NCBI GenBank assembly: GCA_021372615.1
Contig: JAJFUB010000102.1
Location: 1 to 64,000, forward strand
DNA from: a bacterium
Lineage (GTDB): Bacteria > Armatimonadota > Zipacnadia > Zipacnadales > UBA11051
DNA length: 64,000 nucleotides
Direction: 5' to 3'
Every line of letters starts with the position of its first letter. The first letter of the stretch is position 1. Shown here in pieces: positions 19,387-29,424 of the stretch. The notes beneath the pieces are model-generated. The model made no database searches, was not told the DNA's origin, and worked only from the letters and a program-made list of their open reading frames with translations. Both the position numbers and the translations under genes were made by a program.

Positions 19387-20544
19387 GTGGCAGGCTACCA
19401 CTACTTCGATGACGAGGATCTCCAGGCCGTCAGAGCCGTGCTGGACAAGGGCAACCTGTGCTCCATCGGCACCGGCACGCAGTCCGAGCTGTTTGAGCAG
19501 GAGTTCGCGGCCGAGTTCGGCTCGCCCTATGGACTGACCGTGGTCAACGCCATGGCCGGGCTCCATGTGGCAGTGGGGGCCTCCGGCGCCGGGGCGGGGA
19601 GCGAGGTGATCTGCGATCCGCTGGTCGTCTTCGGCGCTTTGGCGGTGATGTACCATAATGCGGTGCCGATCTTCGCCGACATTGACGTGGACACCCAGCT
19701 GATGGACCCGGTGGCCTTTGAGGCCGCCATCACGGACCGCACCAAGGCCGTCATCGTCACCCACTGGGCCGGGCTGATGGCCGACCTGGACCCGATCCGG
19801 CAGATCGCCGCCAGGCATGGCATCCTGGTCATCGAGGACTGCTCGCACGCCATCTACGCCAAGTACCAGGGACAGTATGCCGGGACGGTGGGGGATGTGG
19901 GGGTCTTCTCGTTCCAGCAGTCCAAGCAGATGGCCCTCGGCGACGGCGGGATGACGATCATGCGCGACCCCGACGTACGGCGGCACATGTATGACATGAC
20001 CACCTTCGGCACCTGCCCCAAGCTGCTGTCATGGAACTACCGGATGAATGAGGTCGTGGCGGCCATCGGCCGGGTGCAGCTCAGACGCGCTCGCAGCTAC
20101 GTGGACATCTGCATCGAGAACGCCGGGCTGCTCACCGAGGCGGTCGCGGGCTACGAGGCCATCGTCAAGCCGCAGGTGAACCCCGACCCGGCGCAGTATG
20201 AGCATACCTACCACATCTGGGCGGCGCGCTTCGAGGGCGACAAGGTGGGCGTTGACTACGGGGCCTTCAAGCAGGCCTGCGCCGACCAGGGAGTGCCCAT
20301 CGGCTTCGGCTACATCGGCGCCCCGGCCTACAAGCAGGACACCATTCGCGACCAGATCGGCTACGGGCGGGACTGCCCGCGCGGCTGCCCGCTGGCCGAG
20401 CGCCACCCCGACTACACCCAGGACCTGTGCCCGAACGCCGAGTACCTGATGCCCCGGATCATGCTCAGCGGCACCGGCGGGGACCGGGCCAACTACGTGC
20501 GGACGGCGGAGAAGCTGCGGGGCGTGCTTGAGTCGTTTGGCTAA
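19387..20544 (+). CDS. DegT/DnrJ/EryC1/StrS-family aminotransferase (second)
   Basis: A 385-residue PLP-dependent enzyme of the sugar aminotransferase family. The PLP lysine is in FSFQQSKQMALGDGG; VVNAMAGLHVAVGA is the phosphate-binding region; DIDVDTQLMDP and VIEDCSHAIYAKYQG are typical. GTG 19387 is preferred because AGGGGAGG lies 8 bp upstream, whereas GTG 19378 would touch the ribosome site. Product and amino donor cannot be read. No other sugar-nucleotide genes adjoin it. The promoter of the next small gene lies inside its last codons. Confidence 0.9.
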   Translation: MAGYHYFDDEDLQAVRAVLDKGNLCSIGTGTQSELFEQEFAAEFGSPYGLTVVNAMAGLHVAVGASGAGAGSEVICDPLVVFGALAVMYHNAVPIFADIDVDTQLMDPVAFEAAITDRTKAVIVTHWAGLMADLDPIRQIAARHGILVIEDCSHAIYAKYQGQYAGTVGDVGVFSFQQSKQMALGDGGMTIMRDPDVRRHMYDMTTFGTCPKLLSWNYRMNEVVAAIGRVQLRRARSYVDICIENAGLLTEAVAGYEAIVKPQVNPDPAQYEHTYHIWAARFEGDKVGVDYGAFKQACADQGVPIGFGYIGAPAYKQDTIRDQIGYGRDCPRGCPLAERHPDYTQDLCPNAEYLMPRIMLSGTGGDRANYVRTAEKLRGVLESFG

Positions 20545-20556
20545 CCACGTTATACT
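20528..20556 (+). promoter_or_regulatory. Promoter of the 38-residue zinc-ribbon protein
   Basis: TTGAGT (20528-20533, within the aminotransferase 3' end), 17-bp spacer, TATACT (20551-20556). The AAGGAGG ribosome site follows 7 bp after the -10, so the leader is very short. Confidence 0.7.
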
Positions 20557-20577
20557 CTTCTCCAAGGAGGCCATGCC

Positions 20578-20694
20578 ATGTGCCTGAAGGGGAAGAAGAC
20601 GGCCGCGGACAAGCCAGGCAACTACCGGTGCACCAAGTGCGGGGCGATCGCCAAGAAGAAGAAGGAGCTGTGCGAGCCCAATAAGATCAAGTAG
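20578..20694 (+). CDS. Small basic zinc-ribbon-like protein (38 aa)
   Basis: A 38-residue open frame starting MCLKGKKTAADKPGNY, then CTKCG, a Lys run and CEPNKIK. Two Cys pairs are suggested (CTKC, plus the N-terminal Cys and the later Cys of ELCEP), giving a possible single zinc site. An ideal AAGGAGG site sits 7 bp upstream of ATG 20578, and a good promoter precedes it, so this is very probably a real gene despite its size. I recall similar tiny Lys-rich CxxC proteins in diverse bacteria but know no function. An RNA-binding or ribosome-associated role would fit its charge; that is inference. Confidence 0.75.
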   Translation: MCLKGKKTAADKPGNYRCTKCGAIAKKKKELCEPNKIK

Positions 20695-20726
20695 TCCTGC
20701 TCCTGCTGCCGTCTGGTGAAAAGTCT

Positions 20727-20755
20727 TTGACTTCACCCTCCTGTGTTGGTATACT
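20727..20755 (+). promoter_or_regulatory. Sigma-70 promoter of the 60-aa Lys-rich protein and possibly tRNA-Met
   Basis: TTGACT (20727-20732), 17-bp spacer, TATACT (20750-20755). Both hexamers are near consensus; the start codon of the next gene lies 27 bp after the -10. No separate promoter is seen for the tRNA. Confidence 0.8.
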
Positions 20756-20781
20756 CCCTGCCTCTGGAGGAGATCGAAGTC

Positions 20782-20964
20782 ATGGCCAAAATCGACTACG
20801 AGCGCCTGCGGCGGTTCGACCGTGAATCGCTGGGTGAGCTCGACGAGATGATCAAGCGCAACATTCGGCGCGAGGCCGAGCAGAAGGCGCGCGAACTGGA
20901 AGAGAAACTCGCGAAGAAGAAGAAGAAGAAGAAGCGCCGGATGCAGCAGCAGTCCAACCAGTAA
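20782..20964 (+). CDS. Small basic helical protein (60 aa) of unknown function
   Basis: A 60-residue protein, highly charged and probably one long helix: MAKIDYERLRRFDRESLGEL, a Glu/Lys/Arg-rich heptad-like stretch, a run of seven lysines, then RRMQQQSNQ. GGAGGAG lies about 9 bp before ATG 20782; the longer frame starting at 20743 begins before the predicted transcript start. No family is recognised. A strong promoter and position directly before a tRNA suggest a translation- or RNA-related role, by inference only. Confidence 0.7.
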   Translation: MAKIDYERLRRFDRESLGELDEMIKRNIRREAEQKARELEEKLAKKKKKKKRRMQQQSNQ

Positions 20965-20978
20965 TGGCGTGAATGTAT

Positions 20979-21055
20979 GGCGGGGTAGCTCAGTTGGTTA
21001 GAGCACGCGGTTCATACCCGCGTTGTCGGTGGTTCAAGTCCACTCCCCGCTACCA
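20979..21055 (+). tRNA. tRNA-Met (CAT), elongator type
   Basis: A 77-nt cloverleaf with encoded CCA. The acceptor GGCGGGG pairs with CCCCGCT (G1:U72 wobble), the D arm is GAGC-type, the anticodon stem is CGCGG/CCGCG with loop TTCATAC and anticodon CAT at 21013-21015, and the T arm is GGTGG-TTCAAGT-CCACT. It lacks the GGG/CCC anticodon-stem pairs and 1:72 mismatch of initiators. It resembles the B. subtilis elongator tRNA-Met as I remember it, including TTCATACCCG. A lysidine-modified tRNA-Ile2 is less likely. Confidence 0.93.
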
Positions 21056-21136
21056 TACTCTTTCGTCAGCCACAGCAACGACGGGACTTGCCGCCCGTCG
21101 TTTGTGGCATGTACGGGTCGCTCAGCCCAAACGCCC

Positions 21137-21592
21137 ATGGAACAGATCACCAACGACGACTTGATGTGGCTGATGCAGGTGCTGCAGGCCGAGCCGCTGG
21201 CGGAGATTGAGGTCGCCGTCGGCGACGACCGGGTGGTGCTCAAGGCCACTGCCGGCGGCCCGGCGACCGCGGCCCCGGCAGCGGCCGGCGCCGCATCGGC
21301 GGCTGCGTCAGCCCCGGTCGCGCCGCAGATCCCCGAAGGGACCGAGCCGCTGCGCTCCCCCATGGCGGGGATCTTCTACCGGAGGCCCTCGCCCGACAAG
21401 CCGCCGTACGCGGAGCCGGGCGACGAGGTGCAGGTCGGCGACACCATCGGCCTGATCGAGGCCATGAAGCTGTTCAACGAGGTCACGAGCCACCTGCACG
21501 GTCGGGTCGTCAAGTTCCTCCCCGACAACGGAGCGCACGTGGAGGCTGACGAGCCCCTCGTGCTCATCGAGCCGTTCCATTTCCGGGATTAG
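21137..21592 (+). CDS. accB: Biotin carboxyl carrier protein of acetyl-CoA carboxylase
   Basis: A 151-residue BCCP, the biotin carrier of acetyl-CoA carboxylase in fatty-acid synthesis. The N-terminal helical segment (ITNDDLMWLMQVLQ) is followed by an Ala/Pro-rich linker (about residues 40-65) and a biotinyl domain with SPMAGIFYRRPSP, the thumb region, and EAMKLFNEV where K111 is the biotinylated lysine. The start is ATG 21137; upstream in-frame sequence runs through the tRNA and is rejected. A clear ribosome site is not seen. accC, usually next to accB, is absent from the window. Confidence 0.95.
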   Translation: MEQITNDDLMWLMQVLQAEPLAEIEVAVGDDRVVLKATAGGPATAAPAAAGAASAAASAPVAPQIPEGTEPLRSPMAGIFYRRPSPDKPPYAEPGDEVQVGDTIGLIEAMKLFNEVTSHLHGRVVKFLPDNGAHVEADEPLVLIEPFHFRD

Positions 21593-21706
21593 GGACGAAC
21601 AGGATCGGAGGTTCGGGGGTCGCGAAGGCCAGGCCCCGTCGCGTCGTCGTTCTACCCCTGAAGGTCCCATCCCCAGTCCCTCATCCCCCGCCCTGCGGAG
21701 GACGCC

Positions 21707-22996
21707 ATGCCAGACAGCATCAAGGTCGGTATCATCGGGTTCGGCATCGTCGGCGCCGGGACGTACCGCGCGCTGACCCGCAACGCCGACAGCATCACGC
21801 GCCGCGCCGGCGCCCCGGTCGTGGTCACCAAGATCGCGGACGTGGACTGGACGCGCGAGCGCGACATCGCTGTGCCCGAAGAGATCCGCACTACCGATGC
21901 CATGGCCCTCGTCAGCGACCCCGACATTGACATCGTCGTGGAGACCATCGGCGGCGTCAAGCCGGCCCTGGACTTCGTGCTGGCCGCCATCGCCCACGGC
22001 AAGAGCGTCGTCACCTCCAACAAGGAACTCATCGCCCGCCACGGGCATGAGATCCTGGCGCGGGCCGAGGAGCAGGGCGTGGACGTGGAGTTCGAGGGCG
22101 CCGTCGGCGGCGTCATCCCCATCATCCGCTCGCTCAAGGAGAGCCTCGAGGCCGACCGTGTCGTGGAGATCATGGGGATCGTCAACGGCACGACCAACTA
22201 CATCCTGACCCGCATGAGCCAGGAAGGGCTGGACTTCGGGACGGCGCTGGCCGAGGCCCAGGCACTGGGGTATGCCGAGGCCGACCCGACCAACGACGTC
22301 GAAGGCTACGACGCGCGCTACAAGATCGCCATTCTGGCAGCCAGCGCCTTCGGGCTGAACGTGCAACTCGACGACATCTACGCCGAGGGCATCACCCAGG
22401 TCACGCCCCACGACATCGCCTACGCCAAGACGATGGGCTATGTCATCAAGCTCCTGGCCATCGCCCGGCGGGGCGACGGTGACCGCATCGAGGCGCGCGT
22501 CCACCCGGTCATGCTGCGCGACAGCCACCCACTGGCGGCCGTGAACGGCGTCTTCAACGCCATCTTCGTCCGCGGCGAGGGCTGTGACGACGTGATGCTC
22601 TACGGGCGCGGAGCGGGCGGCCACCCCACCGGCGTGGCCGTGGCCGGCGATGTGCTGGACTGCGCCCGCAACCGCCTGCACCAGGCTTCGGGCCGCGTGC
22701 TGTGCACCTGCGAAGCCCCGGCCCAGGTCATGCCGATGGCCGAAGTGCAGACCAAGAGCTACCTGCGGATGCGCGTCAAGGACCGCCCGGGCGTGCTCGG
22801 CTCCATCGCCACGATTTTCGGCACCGAGGGTGTCAGCATCGCCTCGGTGCACCAGTCGGCCACGGACGGGCAAGTCGCCGAGATCGTGTGGGTGACCCAC
22901 AAGAACCCCGAGAGCCAGTTGCAGTCCGCCCTCGGCGCGATCAGTCGCCTGGCCATTGTGGAGGAGATCCCGGCGACGCTGCGAGTGGAGGACTGA
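21707..22996 (+). CDS. hom: Homoserine dehydrogenase
   Basis: A 429-residue enzyme that reduces aspartate semialdehyde to homoserine, the branch point to threonine and methionine. The Rossmann motif is GFGIVGAG (residues 11-18), the catalytic domain has SNKELIARHG, GAVGGVIPII, NGTTNYIL and EADPTNDVEGYDARYK, and the C-terminal ACT domain (about 345-425, RVKDRPGVLGSIATIF) is expected to bind threonine for feedback inhibition. GGAGG precedes ATG 21707. Threonine synthase follows after 79 bp; no homoserine kinase gene is next to them. Confidence 0.97.
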   Translation: MPDSIKVGIIGFGIVGAGTYRALTRNADSITRRAGAPVVVTKIADVDWTRERDIAVPEEIRTTDAMALVSDPDIDIVVETIGGVKPALDFVLAAIAHGKSVVTSNKELIARHGHEILARAEEQGVDVEFEGAVGGVIPIIRSLKESLEADRVVEIMGIVNGTTNYILTRMSQEGLDFGTALAEAQALGYAEADPTNDVEGYDARYKIAILAASAFGLNVQLDDIYAEGITQVTPHDIAYAKTMGYVIKLLAIARRGDGDRIEARVHPVMLRDSHPLAAVNGVFNAIFVRGEGCDDVMLYGRGAGGHPTGVAVAGDVLDCARNRLHQASGRVLCTCEAPAQVMPMAEVQTKSYLRMRVKDRPGVLGSIATIFGTEGVSIASVHQSATDGQVAEIVWVTHKNPESQLQSALGAISRLAIVEEIPATLRVED

Positions 22997-23075
22997 GGGG
23001 CGGGAATCGGGATTCGGGCTTCGGGAGATGCTCGGCCCGTCCATGCCGCCGCAGCGGTACAAAGGTTGAACGATC

Positions 23076-24149
<1,074 letters not shown>

Positions 24150-24158
24150 GAGACCGTC

Positions 24159-24869
24159 ATGGTTGCCTATCGGCTCATGGACGAGAGCTGTCCCGTGCAC
24201 ACTTGCCTGCATGGTGCGCCCATCCAGTTGGCCGACTGCCGGCCGGGCGCAGAGGCGTACGTTGAGACGATCGGCTCGCTCCCGGCGGGTTCTGTGGCAG
24301 GTGCACTGGTGGCCCTGGCCCAGCGATACGGCGCGAGCGGCACGATGGCCCTTGACGCAGGTCGCGTAGTGGGCAAGATCCGGTTCTGGCCCGAGGCACT
24401 CGAGAAGCAGCTTGGGGGGCTGTGTGTGCAGCAGGAGGAGCACATCCGTCCTCTCATCGAGGCGGCGGAGACGCTTCCGCCGCGGGTAGAGGCTCCTGTT
24501 CTGCGCCTGAACTGCGTGCAAGTCGCCGCTGACCATCGTCGGCAGGGAATCGCTGGCAAGATGTTGGATGCTGCCCTCGAGTGGGCGCGCCGCACTGGCT
24601 GGCACGAGGTGCGCGCCATGGCGGTTTGCCACATCCCGCCCCTGCTTGACTGGTGTGGCCAGCTGAGTCGGCTGGCGCTCGAACGTCGCGGCTTCCAGAC
24701 CATCAGCCAAGCAGTCCACCCCCAGTTGCGCGAGGGGGTCGTTGCACAGCGGGCCGGCGCCCATGGCGCGGAGGTGCAGACCCAATGGGCGGACGACTTC
24801 GCGGACGTGTCCGACGACCAGGCGGGCACGATGTACGAGTTGGCGCTGCCGTTGCGAAGCGGGAACTGA
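24159..24869 (+). CDS. GNAT-family N-acetyltransferase
   Basis: A 236-residue protein with the acetyl-CoA-binding segment VAADHRRQGIAGKMLDAALEWARRTG (the R/Q-x-x-G-x-G/A motif is RRQGIAG), followed by EVRAMAVCHIPP and ERRGF. The first 90 residues precede the usual GNAT core (VVGKIRFWPEAL may be strand beta-3-like) and include several cysteines. Substrate is unknown. It starts 9 bp after thrC with TAGGAGA as the ribosome site, and purC begins 18 bp after it. Confidence 0.85.
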   Translation: MVAYRLMDESCPVHTCLHGAPIQLADCRPGAEAYVETIGSLPAGSVAGALVALAQRYGASGTMALDAGRVVGKIRFWPEALEKQLGGLCVQQEEHIRPLIEAAETLPPRVEAPVLRLNCVQVAADHRRQGIAGKMLDAALEWARRTGWHEVRAMAVCHIPPLLDWCGQLSRLALERRGFQTISQAVHPQLREGVVAQRAGAHGAEVQTQWADDFADVSDDQAGTMYELALPLRSGN

Positions 24870-24887
24870 CCCTTGCGGAGGGAACGC

Positions 24888-25793
24888 ATGTCTGACCGAC
24901 CCCAACAGGCTGTCCTGGAGACCGATCTGCCCGGCGCGATCAGCCGCCGGCAGGGCAAGGTCCGGGACATCTATGAGTACCCCGACGGGATGCTGCTCGT
25001 CGCCAGCGACCGCATCTCCGCCTTCGATGTCATCATGGCGAACGGCATCCCCGGCAAGGGCAAGGTGCTGACCCAGCTCTCCGTGTTCTGGTTTGCCCAG
25101 ACCGAGAGCATCATCCCCAACCACCTGCTCAGCCACCGCGTGAAGGACTTCCCGGCCGCGGTGCAGGACCAGGGCTACATCCTGGCCGACCGCAGCATGT
25201 GGTGCCGCAAGGCCCAGGTCGTGCCGATTGAGTGCGTGGTGCGGGGCTATCTGGCCGGCTCGGGGTGGAAGTCGTACCAGAAGAGCGGCCTGGTGGGCGA
25301 GCATAAGCTGGGGCCGGGCCTGGTCGAGTCGGCCAGGCTGCCGGAGCCGCTGTTCACCCCCACCACCAAGGAAGAGAGCGGGCATGACATGCCCGTGGAT
25401 ATGCAGGGCGTGCGCGACCGGGTGGGGACGGAACTGGCCGAGCGGCTGCGTGACGTCTCGCTGCAAGTGTTCACCGCCGCGTCGGACCTCGCCGCCTCGC
25501 GCGGCTTCCTGCTTTGTGACACGAAGTTCGAGTTCGGGATCGCTGACGGTGAGCTGATCCTCGTGGACGAGCTGCTGACGCCGGACTCGTCGCGCTACTG
25601 GGACGCCGGCAAGTACGAGCCGGGGCGCGCCCAGGAGGCCTTCGACAAGCAGTACGTGCGCGATTACCTGGAGACCCTCGACTGGAACAAGGAGCCCCCC
25701 GGCCCGGAACTGCCTGGCGAGGTCGTCGGCGAGACCCGACGCATCTACCAGGAGGCATACCGGCGCCTCACGGGGCTGGAGCCGCCGGGGTAG
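24888..25793 (+). CDS. purC: SAICAR synthetase (purine biosynthesis)
   Basis: A 301-residue phosphoribosylaminoimidazole-succinocarboxamide synthase, step eight of purine synthesis, joining CAIR with aspartate using ATP. Signatures are RQGKVRDIYEYPDGMLLVASDRISAFD at the N-terminus (nucleotide-binding), ECVVRGYLAGSGWKSY and DTKFEFG plus VDELLTPDSSRYW. ATG 24888 has GGAGGGA upstream; a longer frame from 24873 is not needed. Length fits the longer bacterial/yeast-like form. It is not in a purine operon here but follows the threonine genes. Confidence 0.97.
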   Translation: MSDRPQQAVLETDLPGAISRRQGKVRDIYEYPDGMLLVASDRISAFDVIMANGIPGKGKVLTQLSVFWFAQTESIIPNHLLSHRVKDFPAAVQDQGYILADRSMWCRKAQVVPIECVVRGYLAGSGWKSYQKSGLVGEHKLGPGLVESARLPEPLFTPTTKEESGHDMPVDMQGVRDRVGTELAERLRDVSLQVFTAASDLAASRGFLLCDTKFEFGIADGELILVDELLTPDSSRYWDAGKYEPGRAQEAFDKQYVRDYLETLDWNKEPPGPELPGEVVGETRRIYQEAYRRLTGLEPPG

Positions 25794-25795
25794 TC

Positions 25796-25852
25796 GGAGC
25801 GCGGCTCTCCATTGCCGCACCCCGGGAAAGCGGCTCTGGAGAGCCGCGCTCC
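25796..25852. repeat. Palindromic element between purC and tilS
   Basis: 16-bp perfect arms GGAGCGCGGCTCTCCA (25796-25811) and TGGAGAGCCGCGCTCC (25837-25852) around a 25-nt loop. It fills most of the 77-bp gap. The 25-nt loop length is the same as in the 6699-6779 palindrome, suggesting related architecture. It may end the purC transcript. Confidence 0.8.
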
Positions 25853-25870
25853 CACGGGCCGCAGGCCATC

Positions 25871-27247
25871 ATGCCGATCCGCGACAAGCTGCTGCAGGCC
25901 GTTGCACGCTACGACCTTCTCGACCCCCACGATCGTGTGCTCGTCGGCGTGTCCGGGGGCCAAGACTCCCTGGCCCTGCTGCTGCTCCTGCACGAGTTGG
26001 CTCCGGACCTGCAGATCGAGCTGGTCGTCGCCCACCTGCACCATGGCCTGCGGGGCGAGGCAGCGGACGCCGACCAGCAGTACGTGGGAGATCTGGCGGC
26101 GCGTCTGGGCCTGCCCTTTGCGACCGACCGGACGGACGTCGCGGCGTTGGCCGAGGGTGAGAAGATCGGGATCGAGGAGGCCGGGCGACGGGCCCGCTAC
26201 CGCTTCTTTGACCGTGCCGCCGATGGGCACGGCTGCCACAAGATCGCGCTGGCCCACACGGCCACCGACCGCGCCGAGACGCTGCTGATGCACCTGTTCC
26301 GCGGCGCGGGGCTGCAGGGCCTGCGCGCCATTCCCCCCCGCCGCGGCCGCATCATTCGCCCCCTCATCCTCGTCACCCGACAGGAAACAGGGGAGTATTG
26401 CCGAATCACTAACACTGAGGTGCGGCTGGATAGCACCAATCTCGACCCAGCGCCGCTGCGGAACCGCCTGCGGGCCGATCTCCTCCCGCAACTGGAGCGG
26501 GAGTACGGCCCGGGGATCGAGGGGGCGCTGTGCCGGGCGGCTGAGCACGCCCTGGCGGAGATCGAGTGGACCGAGCCGCTGGTAGAGCAGGCGCTCGCGG
26601 GGGCACGGCAGGGCCAGGGGCTGTCCCTGGAGCGGCTGCGGGAGATGCCGCGCGGGTTGCGACACCGGGTGCTGCGGCGCTTCCTGCACGAGGCGGGACA
26701 CCCGCTGGTTGACGTCGCCCAGGAACGCTGGGAAGCCCTGGAAGCGTTGGTAGAGGCGGGGGGCACCGGCCGGCGGCTGGAACTATCGCCCGGTCCGGGG
26801 GTCGAACTAGTGTACGGCGTCCTGGCGGTCGCGGAGCCGGCGGCGGAGACCGAGGCGGACGAGGGGGCAGTGCGGCTCTGTGTGCCGGGGCGGGTGGAGT
26901 TGCCGGGCGGTCGGGCGATGGTAGCGACTGTCGCGGCGGCGCCCACGGAGCATTACCCGCCAGCCGAGGCCAACTGCGCGGTGTTGGATGCCGACCGGGC
27001 GGGCGAGGTCCTGCTCGTGCGGCGTGCCCGGCCCGGAGACCGCTTCGTGCCGCTGGGCATGAGCGGCCAGAAGAAGCTGCAGGACTTCTTTGTGGACAAC
27101 AAGGTGCCGTCCCGGCAGCGCCGGCCGTGGCTGGTGACGCGGGAGGACGGCGAGATCCTGTGGATCGTGGGGCACCGGCTGGCCGCGGCGGCCCGCGTTC
27201 AGGGGGGGACCAAGCGACTGTTGACGTTGAGTCTGGGCGAGCTGTAG
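25871..27247 (+). CDS. tilS: tRNA(Ile)-lysidine synthetase
   Basis: A 458-residue enzyme that converts C34 of tRNA-Ile2 (anticodon CAT) to lysidine using ATP and lysine, allowing AUA decoding. The PP-loop is SGGQDS (residues 28-33). LHHGLRGEAADADQQYV, IALAHTATDRAETLLMHLFRGAGLQGL and IIRPLI are TilS signatures, and the C-terminal domain carries RRARPGDRFVPLGMSGQKKLQDFFVD. A GCAGG sequence is the nearest ribosome-site candidate for ATG 25871. It is followed by ftsH after 31 bp, a tilS-ftsH order also seen in many Gram-positives. Confidence 0.97.
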   Translation: MPIRDKLLQAVARYDLLDPHDRVLVGVSGGQDSLALLLLLHELAPDLQIELVVAHLHHGLRGEAADADQQYVGDLAARLGLPFATDRTDVAALAEGEKIGIEEAGRRARYRFFDRAADGHGCHKIALAHTATDRAETLLMHLFRGAGLQGLRAIPPRRGRIIRPLILVTRQETGEYCRITNTEVRLDSTNLDPAPLRNRLRADLLPQLEREYGPGIEGALCRAAEHALAEIEWTEPLVEQALAGARQGQGLSLERLREMPRGLRHRVLRRFLHEAGHPLVDVAQERWEALEALVEAGGTGRRLELSPGPGVELVYGVLAVAEPAAETEADEGAVRLCVPGRVELPGGRAMVATVAAAPTEHYPPAEANCAVLDADRAGEVLLVRRARPGDRFVPLGMSGQKKLQDFFVDNKVPSRQRRPWLVTREDGEILWIVGHRLAAAARVQGGTKRLLTLSLGEL

Positions 27248-27278
27248 CTGCGCCGCTCAGATAGCCCTGGAGGCAGCA

Positions 27279-29210
27279 ATGAAGCAGAACCCGATCGTAT
27301 ACCTCATCGTAGCCGCGGCGATGCTCTTTGTCTTCTTGCAGATCCCCCGGATCAGCCAGCAGACCCAGAAGACGCTGCACTATGAGAACTACACGGACAT
27401 GGAGCAGGACCTGCGTACCGGCGCCATCTCCAAGCTGACGCTGTACGGCACCAACAAGGCCATGGGCGACTTCCGCCCCGGGGCCAAGGACGGCAAGACC
27501 AACTTCATCGTGCAGGTGCCGGGCGACCCGCAGTACCATGCCCAGCTCAAGGCCATCAACCCCAACGTGCCGATTGCGTACTATGAGGGCACCTGGGGCG
27601 ACATGGTGGGGCGGCTGGCGCTCAACGTCATCCCGTTCCTGCTCATCGCCTTCCTGTTCTATGTGTTCCTCGTGCGGCAGATGAAGGCCACCGGCGGGCA
27701 GGCGCTGTCCTTCGGGCGCAGCCACGCCAAGATGGCGGCGGACAACTTCGCCAAGGTCACCTTCAACGACGTCGCCGGCATGGAGGAAGTCAAGCAGGAG
27801 CTGCAGGAGGTCGTGGACTTCCTGCGCGACCCGGAGCGCTTCCGGGCCCTGGGCGCCAAGATCCCCCGGGGCGTGCTGCTGGTGGGCCCGCCCGGGTGTG
27901 GCAAGACCCTCCTGGCCCGCGCGGTGGCCGGTGAAGCGGGTGTGGCCTTCTTCTACATCAGCGGCTCGGACTTCGTGGAGATGTTCGTGGGCGTGGGCGC
28001 CTCGCGCGTCCGCGACCTGTTCGACCAGGCCAAGCAGCATCTGCCGGCCATTGTCTTCATTGATGAGCTGGATGCGGTGGGGCGCCTGCGCGGCGCCGGC
28101 CTCGGCGGCGGGCACGATGAGCGCGAGCAGACCCTCAACGCCCTGCTCGTGGAGATGGACGGCTTCGACCCCAATGCCGATGTCATTCTGCTGGCGGCAA
28201 CCAATCGCCCCGACATCCTCGACCCGGCGCTGCTGCGGCCGGGCCGCTTTGACCGCCGCGTGGTCGTGCCTAATCCCGACGTGAAGGAGCGCGAGGCTAT
28301 TCTGCAGATCTACTGCAAGAACAAGCCCCTCGCCGACGATGTGGACCTCAAGGTGCTGGCACGGCGGAGCCCGGGCTTTTCCGGGGCGGACATCGAGAAC
28401 CTCGTGAACGAGGCGGCCCTGCTGGCGGCGCGGCGCAACAAGAAGATCATCACCATGCCTGAGTTCGATGAGGCCATCGAGCGCGTCATCGCCGGCCCGG
28501 AGCGCAAGAGCCGCGTCATCCGCGACACCGAGCGCCGCGTGCTGGCGTACCACGAGGCCGGACACGCCCTGGTCGGCAGCATGCTGCCAAACTTCGACGC
28601 CACCTACAAGGTCACGATCCTCCCCCGCGGCATGGCCCTGGGCTACACCATCAGCCTGCCCGAGGATGACCGCTACCTGATGACCAAGACCGAGCTGCTC
28701 AGCCGCATGACGCAGGCGCTCGGGGGGCGGGCGTCCGAGGAACTTATCATCGGCGACATCACCACCGGGGCGGCCAACGATCTGGAGCGCGTGACGCAGA
28801 TCGCGCGCGAGATGGTGACCGAATACGGCATGAGCGACGAACTGGGGCCCGTCACATACGGCCGCAAGCATGGCCCGGTCTTCCTGGCCAAGGAATTCAG
28901 CGAGGAGCGCAACTACTCCGAGGACATCGCGCGTCGGATTGATGACGAGGTGCGGCGGATCGTGGACACATGCTATGCCCGCGCCCGCGAGATCATCATG
29001 GACCACCGTGAGAAGATGGAGCGGCTGGTCGAGGTGCTGCTGGACCAGGAGACGCTGGATCAGGACGAGGTGGCGGCGATCATGGCCGGCGAGGAGCTGC
29101 CGGAGAAGCCGAAGGTCACCGGCACGCCGTCGCCCAAGCCGCCGACCGAGCCGCCCGACAAGCGCCCGGGCGTGGTGACGCGCCCGGTGCGCGAGGCGCC
29201 GGGGTCGTGA
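27279..29210 (+). CDS. ftsH: ATP-dependent zinc metalloprotease FtsH
   Basis: A 643-residue membrane-bound AAA+ protease that degrades unstable membrane and cytosolic proteins. Two membrane segments (residues about 6-22 and 112-130) flank a short external domain. The AAA module has Walker A GPPGCGKT (about 202-209), Walker [11 protein letters not shown] and the SRH region [21 protein letters not shown]. The protease has HEAGH (about 425-429) and the third zinc ligand in GAANDLERV. The C-terminal tail is Pro/Lys-rich. TGGAGG lies before ATG 27279. A strong intrinsic terminator follows. Confidence 0.98.
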   Translation: MKQNPIVYLIVAAAMLFVFLQIPRISQQTQKTLHYENYTDMEQDLRTGAISKLTLYGTNKAMGDFRPGAKDGKTNFIVQVPGDPQYHAQLKAINPNVPIAYYEGTWGDMVGRLALNVIPFLLIAFLFYVFLVRQMKATGGQALSFGRSHAKMAADNFAKVTFNDVAGMEEVKQELQEVVDFLRDPERFRALGAKIPRGVLLVGPPGCGKTLLARAVAGEAGVAFFYISGSDFVEMFVGVGASRVRDLFDQAKQHLPAIVFIDELDAVGRLRGAGLGGGHDEREQTLNALLVEMDGFDPNADVILLAATNRPDILDPALLRPGRFDRRVVVPNPDVKEREAILQIYCKNKPLADDVDLKVLARRSPGFSGADIENLVNEAALLAARRNKKIITMPEFDEAIERVIAGPERKSRVIRDTERRVLAYHEAGHALVGSMLPNFDATYKVTILPRGMALGYTISLPEDDRYLMTKTELLSRMTQALGGRASEELIIGDITTGAANDLERVTQIAREMVTEYGMSDELGPVTYGRKHGPVFLAKEFSEERNYSEDIARRIDDEVRRIVDTCYARAREIIMDHREKMERLVEVLLDQETLDQDEVAAIMAGEELPEKPKVTGTPSPKPPTEPPDKRPGVVTRPVREAPGS

Positions 29211-29261
29211 ACGGCGGGAAGGCGGGATGAGGGGATGAGTAGATGAGGAGACGGCGGGGTG

Positions 29262-29307
29262 AGCGCCGGAGGCGCGGCTCACACCAGGCGGGGGCGGCAG
29301 CCCCCGG
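29262..29307. repeat. Paired short palindromic repeats (shared with 9764-9835)
   Basis: The GAGCGCC...GGCTCA 21-mer (29262-29282, identical to 9815-9835) and AGGCGGGGGCGGCAGCCCCCG (29287-29307, one mismatch from 9764-9784) lie adjacent after ftsH. The order is reversed relative to the other site. Confidence 0.75.
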
Positions 29308-29370
29308 CAGGCGGCCCCCGGCTCCTCCCTCGGGCGCTGATCTAGGGCCGCAGCATTACGCAGACGATAC

Positions 29371-29404
29371 AGGGCCGGCTCAGTTGAGCCGGCCCTGTTT
29401 GTGT
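29371..29404 (+). terminator. Intrinsic terminator of ftsH
   Basis: Perfect 12-bp stem AGGGCCGGCTCA/TGAGCCGGCCCT with a 2-nt loop, followed by GTTTGTGTT. It lies between ftsH and the convergent isomerase gene. Confidence 0.88.
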
Positions 29405-29424
29405 TGCTGCGGGACGAGGCCTGT

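Noticed and set aside
20979-21055. The CAT tRNA as a tRNA-Ile2 substrate of nearby TilS
   Set aside because: Anticodon stem-loop and acceptor resemble elongator tRNA-Met, so the proximity to tilS appears coincidental.
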